Source: JBDIAR01 sp039812545
GTDB lineage: Bacteria > Actinomycetota > Actinomycetes > Actinomycetales > Dermatophilaceae
Length of the DNA: 11,108 bases
Direction of reading: 5' to 3'
Assembly (NCBI GenBank): GCA_039812545.1
Contig: JBDIAR010000118.1
Span: forward strand, 1-11,108
In this document: positions 6,485-11,108 of the stretch, one piece after another
How positions within the stretch are numbered: position 1 is the stretch's first letter
Layout: each line of letters opens with the position of its first letter
The notes under the pieces: model-generated
What the model saw: only the letters and a program-made list of their open reading frames with translations
Database searches by the model: none
Told to the model about the DNA's origin: nothing
Program-made: the position numbers and the translations under genes

Positions 6485-7891
6485 ATGACGCCGCGGAGGG
6501 CCCCGAACCTCGGCATCGGCGCCACCCCCGCAAGCACCGGCATACGCTCGATTCAGCGCTGCTGGTACCTCTACGACTGGGCGATCTCCACCTACCAGAC
6601 CACGACCGCCAGCTTGATGCTCGGGCCCTATCTGTCGACGGTGGCCCGCACCGCCGTCTGCCCGAGCGAACGCGGCCCGTGCGGGGAACTGGAGATCCTC
6701 GGGATCGGCCTGACCCCGGACACGCTGCCCACCTTCCTGGCGACGACGGCCACCTTGCTCTCCAGCATTGTGGTCTTCTTCGTCGGCGCCTGGGCCGACC
6801 GGTCAGACCACCCGGTCCGGCAACTGGGTGGGTATGCCATGGTCGGGGCCGGCGCGTCCGCGGCGATGGTCTTCATCGCCGGCTCGAACTGGCAGCTCGG
6901 CGCGGTCCTGCTGGTCGTCGCGGCCCTGGCGGCCGGCTGCTCCCTCGTCGTCTACGACTCGCTGCTGTCCCGGATCGCCGGTCCCGCCGACCGGGACCGG
7001 GTCTCGACCGCGGGCTGGGCGTACGGCTACCTCGGTGGCGGCATCCTGCTGACCGTCCATCTGGTCCTGTATGCCCAGGGGCCGACCCGCCTGGGCATCT
7101 CCACTGGCGACGCCGTCCGGATCTGCCTGTTGACCTCGGGGCTGTGGTGGGCCGGTTTCGGGGCGATCGCGGTCCGTGGCCTGCGCCACGTGGGACCCTC
7201 GCTCGCCCGAGACCGCCCGGCCGGCTCGCGCGGCTCGGTCGCCTCGCGCGGCTCCCTCTTCACCGAGTTGCGGGCGAGCATGATCGAGCTGCGAAAGTAC
7301 CCGCAGACCGCGCGCTTCCTGGTCGCCTATCTCTTCTACAACGACGGCGTGCAGACGGTGATCTACACCTTCGCGCTGTTCGGGACGCACGAACTGCTCC
7401 TGCCCCAAGAGCAGTTGGTCCTCTGCCTCGTGCTCGTCCAGTTCGTGGGATTCGGCGGCACGTTGTGGTTCGGGCGGCTCGCCGGCCGGATCGGTGCGTC
7501 CCGGGCGATCGCCCGTAGCCTGGTGCTGTGGATCGCGGCGCTCGGCGCGGTGTACCTGATCCCGCGCGGGAACTTCGTGGGCTTCGCCGCGCTGTCCATG
7601 GCGGTCGGGGTCACCCTCGGGGGAACCCAGGCGTTGTCTCGGTCGGCATACTCCCAGCTGATCCCCCAGGGTCGCGAGGCCCAATTCTTCGGCTTGTACC
7701 AAGCCCTGGAACGGGCGACGAGTTGGTACGGCATCTTCCTGTTCGGGGTGGTGTATGCCGCGTCCCACAGTTATCGCGCGGCGGTGCTATCGACCACCGG
7801 CTTCTTCGTCATCGGGGCCGTCGTGCTGCGCCGCGTCCACTTCGCCGACGGGGCACGGGACGCGGGCAATGTGCCACCGCCTGTGAGCTGA
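6485..7891 (+). CDS. UMF1/Atg22-like major facilitator transporter, copy A
   Basis: This 468-residue, very hydrophobic protein carries the hallmark first helix of the UMF1 family, WYLYDWAISTYQTTT (27-41), and the MFS loop motif GAWADRSDHPVR about 100 residues in. About 12 hydrophobic segments form two groups of six, split by a charged loop near residues 230-275. Conserved late blocks are YPQTARFLVAYLFYNDGVQT, LGGTQALSRS, GREAQFFGLYQALE and SWYGIFLFGVVY. Cys59 and Cys66 form a pair in the first outside loop, kept in copy B. Related eukaryotic Atg22 proteins export amino acids from the vacuole; the bacterial substrate is unknown. No Shine-Dalgarno sequence precedes the ATG. The next gene, 46 bases downstream, is a close paralogue. 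Five GTATGCC heptamers lie here; the one at 6539 uses ATA for Ile20. Confidence 0.88.
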   Translation: MTPRRAPNLGIGATPASTGIRSIQRCWYLYDWAISTYQTTTASLMLGPYLSTVARTAVCPSERGPCGELEILGIGLTPDTLPTFLATTATLLSSIVVFFVGAWADRSDHPVRQLGGYAMVGAGASAAMVFIAGSNWQLGAVLLVVAALAAGCSLVVYDSLLSRIAGPADRDRVSTAGWAYGYLGGGILLTVHLVLYAQGPTRLGISTGDAVRICLLTSGLWWAGFGAIAVRGLRHVGPSLARDRPAGSRGSVASRGSLFTELRASMIELRKYPQTARFLVAYLFYNDGVQTVIYTFALFGTHELLLPQEQLVLCLVLVQFVGFGGTLWFGRLAGRIGASRAIARSLVLWIAALGAVYLIPRGNFVGFAALSMAVGVTLGGTQALSRSAYSQLIPQGREAQFFGLYQALERATSWYGIFLFGVVYAASHSYRAAVLSTTGFFVIGAVVLRRVHFADGARDAGNVPPPVS

Positions 7892-7925
7892 CCGCAATCC
7901 GGTCTTCGCGGGCCGGTTGGTGTGG

Positions 7926-7931
7926 AACCCT
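7926..7931 (+). promoter_or_regulatory. Possible -10 box AACCCT for the second transporter gene
   Basis: AACCCT has the A and T of TAnnnT and ends 6 bases before ATG 7938. It is weak, and the 46-base gap may instead be part of a two-gene transcript from copy A. Confidence 0.25.
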
Positions 7932-7937
7932 GACCGC

Positions 7938-9311
7938 ATGAGCCTGTCCGCGACGATCCGCACCCAACGCGGGTCGCGCACCGGCACGAAGGTTCAACGA
8001 TCCTGGTACTTCTACGACTGGGCCATCTCGTCCTATCAGACGACGACGGCCAGCCTCATGCTGGAGCCCTACCTTCGTTCGGTCGCCGAACGGGCGGCTT
8101 GTCCGACGGGCCCGGAGCGCTGCACCGAGACCCTGTCCATCGCGGGCATTTCCGTCCAGCCGGCCGTTCTTCCGGGACTGCTCGCGACGATCGCGACTCT
8201 GGCGTCCAGCGTCCTGGTGCTCTTCGTGGGGTCGTGGGCGGACCGCTCCGAGCGTCCGGTGCGGCTGCTGGGCGGCTACGCCCTGGCCGGGGCCGGCGCC
8301 TCCAGTGGAATGTACTTCGTCGCCGGGACGGCCTGGCAGCTCGGGGCGGTTCTGCTGATCCTCGCCTCGCTGGCGGCAGGGTGTTCGCTCGTGGTCTACG
8401 ACTCGTTGCTCGCCCGGATCTCCGCGCCGCCCGAGCGCGACCAGGTGTCCTGCCGTGGCTGGGCCTTCGGATTCGCCGGGGGATCAAGCCTGCTCGCGGT
8501 TCATCTCGTCATCTATGTGGCCGGCCCCGGCTACCTCGGCATCTCCACCGACCTGGCCGTGCGGATCTGCCTGCTCACCGCGGGCCTGTGGTGGGGGGTC
8601 TTCGCCGTGGTGGCGGTTCGCGGCCTGCGGTCCCTGTCCGGGTCGGTGATGACCGGGGTTGATCGCGCTCAGTCGGCGTGGAGTCAACTGCACCAGACGA
8701 TGAAGGAACTGCGCGAGTACCCCCAGACCGCGCGCTTCCTCGTCGCCTACCTGTTCTACAACGACGGCGTACAGACGGTGATCTACAGCTTCGCCGCCTT
8801 CGGCACGAGCGAGTTGCTCCTCGACAAGGGGTATCTCGCCATGTGCCTCGTGCTGGCCCAGGTCGTCGGGGTGGGCGGCACCTTGTGGTTCGGTTCGCTC
8901 GCGACCCGACACGGCGCGTCGGTCGTCGTCCGGTTGACGCTGGTGGTCTGGTTGGTCCCCCTGGCCGGAGCTTATTTCTGCCCCGCCGGCAATCTCTGGG
9001 TGTATGCCCTGCTGGCGATGCTCGTCGGGCTTATCCTCGGCGGGACCCAGGCGTTGTCGCGTTCGTTGTACTGCCAACTGATTCCGAGAGGTCGCGAGGC
9101 GCAGTTCTTCGGGCTGTACCAAGCGCTGGAACGTGGGACCAGTTGGTACGGCATCTTCTTGTTCGGCGTGGTGTATGCCATTACCTCCTCCTACCGCTCG
9201 GCGCTGCTGTCCACCGCCGGGTTCTTCGTGATCGGCGCCATCGTCATGCGCCGCGTCCATTTCGCCGACGGGGTCCGGGCCGCCGGCAATGTGCCGCCGC
9301 CGGCCATCTGA
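7938..9311 (+). CDS. UMF1/Atg22-like major facilitator transporter, copy B
   Basis: The 457-residue protein is the paralogue of the preceding gene: WYFYDWAISSYQTTT (23-37), the loop GSWADRSERPVR, the Cys55-Cys62 pair, YPQTARFLVAYLFYNDGVQT, LGGTQALSRS and GREAQFFGLYQALE all recur. It should be an inner-membrane transporter with about 12 helices and unknown substrate. Differences from copy A lie in the N-terminus, a shorter central loop (residues 225-250), and helix 9-10 residues, so substrate range may differ. I start it at ATG 7938; a TTG at 7917 in the same frame has no better signal. It carries only two GTATGCC heptamers (9002, 9173); at the site matching 6832 in copy A it uses TAC GCC. Confidence 0.88.
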   Translation: MSLSATIRTQRGSRTGTKVQRSWYFYDWAISSYQTTTASLMLEPYLRSVAERAACPTGPERCTETLSIAGISVQPAVLPGLLATIATLASSVLVLFVGSWADRSERPVRLLGGYALAGAGASSGMYFVAGTAWQLGAVLLILASLAAGCSLVVYDSLLARISAPPERDQVSCRGWAFGFAGGSSLLAVHLVIYVAGPGYLGISTDLAVRICLLTAGLWWGVFAVVAVRGLRSLSGSVMTGVDRAQSAWSQLHQTMKELREYPQTARFLVAYLFYNDGVQTVIYSFAAFGTSELLLDKGYLAMCLVLAQVVGVGGTLWFGSLATRHGASVVVRLTLVVWLVPLAGAYFCPAGNLWVYALLAMLVGLILGGTQALSRSLYCQLIPRGREAQFFGLYQALERGTSWYGIFLFGVVYAITSSYRSALLSTAGFFVIGAIVMRRVHFADGVRAAGNVPPPAI

Positions 9312-9333
9312 GGTGGCATCCATTGTCGTCCCA

Positions 9334-9339
9334 TAGGCT
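9334..9339 (+). promoter_or_regulatory. -10 box TAGGCT for the YciO-family gene
   Basis: TAGGCT is followed by 6 bases (TTCGTG) and then GTG 9346. The match in spacing to the lipoprotein and Hsp70 genes favours the second of two consecutive GTG codons (9343, 9346) as start and suggests a leaderless mRNA. Confidence 0.5.
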
Positions 9340-9345
9340 TTCGTG

Positions 9346-9972
9346 GTGGCCCGCTACCTCGACGTCCATCCGGTCAACCCGCAACCTCGACTGATCGGTC
9401 AGGTCGTCACGTCGTTGACCGACGGGGGAGTCATCGCCTACCCGACAGAGTCCGGGTATGCCTTGGGGTGCACGATGGCCAACGCCGCCGGCCGCGAACG
9501 ACTCGCCGGCATACGGGCCCTGCGCAAAGGGCACCTCTACGCCTTGATGTGCGCCGACTTCACCCAACTCGGCCCCTTGGTGACCATGCCGAATCGCTAC
9601 TTCCGCGCGGTGAAGGCCGCCGAACCGGGGCGATTCACGTTCGTGCTCAAAGGTTCTCGCGAGGTGCCGCGCCGCCTGCTCGACGAGAAGCGCAAGACGG
9701 TGGGGATCCGGTTGTCCTCGGACCCGGTCGTGCACGCCATCCTCGCGGGCCTCGGTGAACCGATGCTGACGACCAGCCTGATTCTGCCGGGGGAAGACCT
9801 CCCGCTCACCGACGGCTGGCAGGTCCAGGAGCAATTGGGGCACCTCGTGGACGTCGTCATCGACACGGGGGAGTGCGGTCACGAACCGACGACGGTCATC
9901 GATCTGACCGGCGACGAACCGGAGATCCTGCGCCGCGGAGCCGGCGATCCCGCACGCTTCGAGGACGAATAG
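9346..9972 (+). CDS. yciO: YciO-family protein (Sua5/YrdC/YwlC superfamily)
   Basis: The 208-residue protein resembles E. coli YciO along its length: DVHPVNPQPRLI (6-17), GGVIAYPTESGYALGC (27-42), LMCADFTQL (67-75), the strongly conserved REVPRRLLDEKRKTVGIRL (105-123), GEPMLTTSLILPGE (137-150) and PTTVIDLTGDEP (181-192). The superfamily makes threonylcarbamoyl-AMP from threonine, bicarbonate and ATP for tRNA t6A37; YciO members keep the RNA-binding fold, but whether they do this in vivo is debated, so this is probably not the cell's main TsaC/Sua5. Start GTG 9346 gives MARYLDVHP, close to the usual YciO N-terminus. Two GTATGCC heptamers (9456, 9508) lie 52 bases apart in opposite orientation; the second holds the only ATA codon of the gene. 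Confidence 0.9.
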   Translation: MARYLDVHPVNPQPRLIGQVVTSLTDGGVIAYPTESGYALGCTMANAAGRERLAGIRALRKGHLYALMCADFTQLGPLVTMPNRYFRAVKAAEPGRFTFVLKGSREVPRRLLDEKRKTVGIRLSSDPVVHAILAGLGEPMLTTSLILPGEDLPLTDGWQVQEQLGHLVDVVIDTGECGHEPTTVIDLTGDEPEILRRGAGDPARFEDE

Positions 9973-10088
9973 CGGATGCAACTCTTCCCACGGTCCACCC
10001 CGCCGAGCCGGTCGCGGTAGCGTTCGGTCAGGTACTCGCCGTCGACGACGACGCAGGCATGGTGTCCTCGGTATCGATCCGCATCCGC
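9969..10088 (-). pseudogene. Probable relic of a DUF1801-type gene
   Basis: On the minus strand, in the gap between the YciO gene and panE, one frame reads HHACVVVDGEYLTERY and then, directly after it, RDRLGGVDRGKSCIRY. The GKSCIRY part resembles the GKSC(I/V)RF motif near the C-terminus of DUF1801 (PF08818) proteins, and a His-containing strand about 25 residues before it fits the same family. No start codon, N-terminal two thirds or C-terminal helix can be found: upstream runs into panE and downstream into the YciO gene. I read it as an inactivated fragment flanked by intact genes. The family call rests on motif memory, so an accidental match is possible. Confidence 0.38.
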
Positions 10089-10109
10089 GAAGCGTACGCA
10101 AGCAGTTGC

Positions 10110-10115
10110 TAACCT
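10110..10115 (+). promoter_or_regulatory. -10 box TAACCT upstream of panE
   Basis: TAACCT fits TAnnnT. A transcript starting about 6 bases after its last T would begin at or near ATG 10121, giving a 29-base leader before the panE ATG. No clear -35 box is seen. Confidence 0.45.
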
Positions 10116-10120
10116 GAGCC

Positions 10121-10153
10121 ATGTCGGAGTGGACGAGGGAGTCGTTGCCATGA
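10121..10153 (+). CDS. Possible 10-codon leader peptide overlapping the panE start
   Basis: ATG 10121 begins a short frame, MSEWTRESLP, whose TGA (10151-10153) overlaps the panE ATG (10150-10152) as ATGA. The first ATG is 5 bases after a TAACCT -10 box, so it could be read from a leaderless mRNA end and couple translation to panE. The frame is too short to test by codon use; the good Shine-Dalgarno site for panE inside it means panE does not need coupling. Confidence 0.3.
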   Translation: MSEWTRESLP

Positions 10154-11046
10154 GCCGGTATGCCGTTCTCGGCGCGGGAGGTGTCGGCGGGCTGCTCGCG
10201 GTGTTGCTCACCGACGCGGGTCACGACGTGGTCGTCGTCGTCCGGGATTCCTCGGTCAAACCATTGGCAGAGAATGGGTTTTGTCTGACGAGCCCCGTCT
10301 ATGGGACGCGGACGGCGCGACCCGACGTCGTCACGATGCTCGATCGGCCGGTCGACGCAGTCCTGGTCACCCCCAAGGCGACCTCGCTCGTGGCGGCCTT
10401 GGACCACCTGCCCGGCGATGCCGTGGGGGAGTCGCTCGTCGTGCCCTTCCTCAACGGCCTCGACCATGTCGCGCTCTTGCGCGAGCGGTACCCGCGGGTG
10501 GCCGGGGCCGTCATCCGCGTCGAATCCTCGCGTCCTGCAGCGGGACTCATCGAGCACGGCAGCCCTTTCGCGCGGATCGAGGTGGCGCGGGGGATCGAGA
10601 CCGGGGCGTCTGTGGAGTCGCTCGTCGCCGATCTGGCCGGCGCCGGGTTCGAGGCTCGCGCCGTCGACGACGAACGGTTCATGTTGTGGAGCAAGCTGTC
10701 CTTTCTCGGTCCGTTCGCGCTGCTCACGACCGCGCATCGGCAACCCGTCGGAGCCATCCGCACCTCGCACGGCGAGGAGCTGAGGGGAGTGGTCACCGAG
10801 GTCGCCGCGGTGAGCCGCGCCGACGGGGGACCCGGCGACCCGGCCCCCACCTTGGCGGCCTTCGAGGCCTTCGGTCCGCAGACCAAGTCGTCCATGCTGC
10901 GCGACGCCGAGGCCGGTAACCCCTTGGAAATCAACGCGATCGGCGGCGCCATCATCCGTGCGGCACGCGCACACGGCATACCTGTCCCGTTGACCGAAGC
11001 GCTGGTGACACGCCTCACCGACGACGAGCGGGACGCCGGACGCTAG
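10150..11046 (+). CDS. panE: 2-dehydropantoate 2-reductase (ketopantoate reductase), PanE/ApbA family
   Basis: The 298-residue protein has the family's N-terminal NADPH-binding GAGGVGG (8-14), Lys76 in VTPKATS, PFLNGLDH (99-106), Lys182 in WSKLSF (the place of the catalytic Lys176 of E. coli PanE), SSMLRD (247-252), Glu260 in PLEINAIGGAIIRAA (258-272; matches the substrate-binding Glu256) and GIPVPLTEAL. These enzymes reduce ketopantoate to pantoate with NADPH in the cytoplasm, for pantothenate and CoA synthesis. Actinobacteria often have several homologues, so this copy could use another 2-keto substrate. GAGGGAG (10135-10141) 8 bases before ATG 10150 sets the start. The stop overlaps that of a convergent gene. 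Two heptamers lie in it (10158, 10975), the second holding its only ATA codon. Confidence 0.85.
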   Translation: MSRYAVLGAGGVGGLLAVLLTDAGHDVVVVVRDSSVKPLAENGFCLTSPVYGTRTARPDVVTMLDRPVDAVLVTPKATSLVAALDHLPGDAVGESLVVPFLNGLDHVALLRERYPRVAGAVIRVESSRPAAGLIEHGSPFARIEVARGIETGASVESLVADLAGAGFEARAVDDERFMLWSKLSFLGPFALLTTAHRQPVGAIRTSHGEELRGVVTEVAAVSRADGGPGDPAPTLAAFEAFGPQTKSSMLRDAEAGNPLEINAIGGAIIRAARAHGIPVPLTEALVTRLTDDERDAGR

Positions 11047-11108
11047 GGGATCTGGCCGCCCTCCAGCATGGCCTCGGCGTCGGGATCGGCACCGCCCATC
11101 TCGGGTTG
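11043..11108 (-). CDS. C-terminal end of an unidentified minus-strand gene (partial)
   Basis: Read on the minus strand from the window edge, the frame gives the tail PEMGGADPDAEAMLEGGQIP and stops with TAG (CTA at 11043-11045). The stop shares the CTAG with the panE stop, so the two convergent genes overlap by 4 bases. Codon third positions are G/C-rich, as in the other genes. The acidic, Gly-rich tail is too short to name a family. Confidence 0.5.
   Translation of the reverse strand, partial: QPEMGGADPDAEAMLEGGQIP

Larger units (their letters stand above)
6485..9311 (+). repeat. Tandem gene duplication (UMF1 copies A and B)
   Basis: The two adjacent genes align over their full length without large gaps. 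By eye about 60 percent of residues match, including long identical runs such as YPQTARFLVAYLFYNDGVQT and the same C-terminal tail RRVHFADG-R-AGNVPPP. The N-terminal 20-25 residues and the charged central loop are the most different. This is an old, diverged tandem duplication, as silent sites differ widely. Confidence 0.85.
12..10981. repeat. Highly iterated heptamer GTATGCC / GGCATAC, 23 exact copies
   Basis: GTATGCC starts at 515, 2189, 3265, 4036, 4864, 5631, 6832, 7069, 7753, 9002, 9173, 9456 and 10158. GGCATAC starts at 12, 158, 338, 2880, 4920, 5076, 6539, 7645, 9508 and 10975. Flanking bases vary, so the conserved unit is the 7 bases. One-mismatch relatives are at 703, 1264, 3483, 3520 and 6364. 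All copies lie in or touch coding sequence. Reading frames used include TAT-GCC (Tyr-Ala), GCA-TAC (Ala-Tyr), GGC-ATA (Gly-Ile), CAT-ACC (His-Thr, at 4864) and a start ATG (at 2880). For a base composition near 67 percent GC I would expect about one or two copies on both strands. The function is unknown. Confidence 0.85.

Noticed and set aside
7892..7937. A hairpin (CCGG...CCGG) between the two transporter genes as terminator
   Set aside because: Only 4 bp pair well with a long loop and no T-run.
9303..9317. Stem GCCATC / GGTGGC around the stop of transporter B
   Set aside because: Six pairs with a wobble, overlapping the stop codon; too weak to call a terminator.
9244..10974. A 576-codon minus-strand frame opposite the transporter B end, YciO and panE genes
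   Set aside because: Antisense shadow of three genes with clear family motifs. The short DUF1801-like segment near 9969-10088 lies in a different minus frame.
12..10981. Explaining the GTATGCC excess only as a Tyr-Ala codon-pair preference
   Set aside because: Nine copies have GGCATAC on the coding strand, read as Ala-Tyr, Gly-Ile or His-Thr, and one contains a start codon, so one codon pair cannot account for it. It may still add to the count.

Overview
The window is GC-rich bacterial chromosome, almost certainly from an actinobacterium (Actinomycetota). Four things point there: strong G/C bias at third codon positions, a mycobacterial-type DesA3 desaturase with its Rv3230c-like reductase, an FprA-type NADPH-ferredoxin reductase, and several genes whose start codon sits about 6 bases after a TAnnnT -10 box, as in leaderless actinobacterial transcripts. 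The order or family cannot be fixed from this sequence. I see no RNA gene, insertion sequence, CRISPR array or prophage, and no intergenic stretch longer than 300 bases.

Layout. Bases 1-60 hold the tail of a + strand gene. A minus-strand operon follows (read from 2884 down to 95): a flavin/2Fe-2S reductase, a membrane acyl-CoA desaturase, and a small F420-type (deazaflavin) oxidoreductase. Diverging from it at 2972 is fprA, followed by a small lipoprotein gene. The lipoprotein gene converges with a short Hsp70-family gene on the minus strand (4815-6368). From 6485 two adjacent UMF1/Atg22-like major facilitator genes, clearly tandem paralogues, run on the + strand. They are followed by a YciO-family gene and a PanE/ApbA-type ketopantoate reductase gene. 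The window closes with the tail of a minus-strand gene whose stop codon overlaps the panE stop in a CTAG. The 5' third is thus a lipid-desaturation and redox locus; the rest is housekeeping or accessory genes with no obvious common pathway.

Most notable signal. The 7-mer GTATGCC (reverse complement GGCATAC) occurs 23 times exactly, about once per 480 bases, in both orientations. Base composition alone would give roughly one or two. The synonymous version GTACGCC/GGCGTAC, more likely in such GC-rich DNA, was found only twice. The motif is used in several reading frames and brings in unusual codons: the single ATA codon of both the YciO and the panE gene lies in it. It therefore looks selected as DNA, like the uptake sequences of Neisseria and Pasteurellaceae, the cyanobacterial HIP1 repeat, or a widely used recognition/methylation site. 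Its function is unknown from the sequence.

Smaller points: a probable relic of a DUF1801-type gene between the YciO gene and panE, a possible 10-codon leader ORF overlapping the panE start by ATGA, an in-frame 21-base duplication of the desaturase stop region, and GC-rich hairpins at three gene ends.
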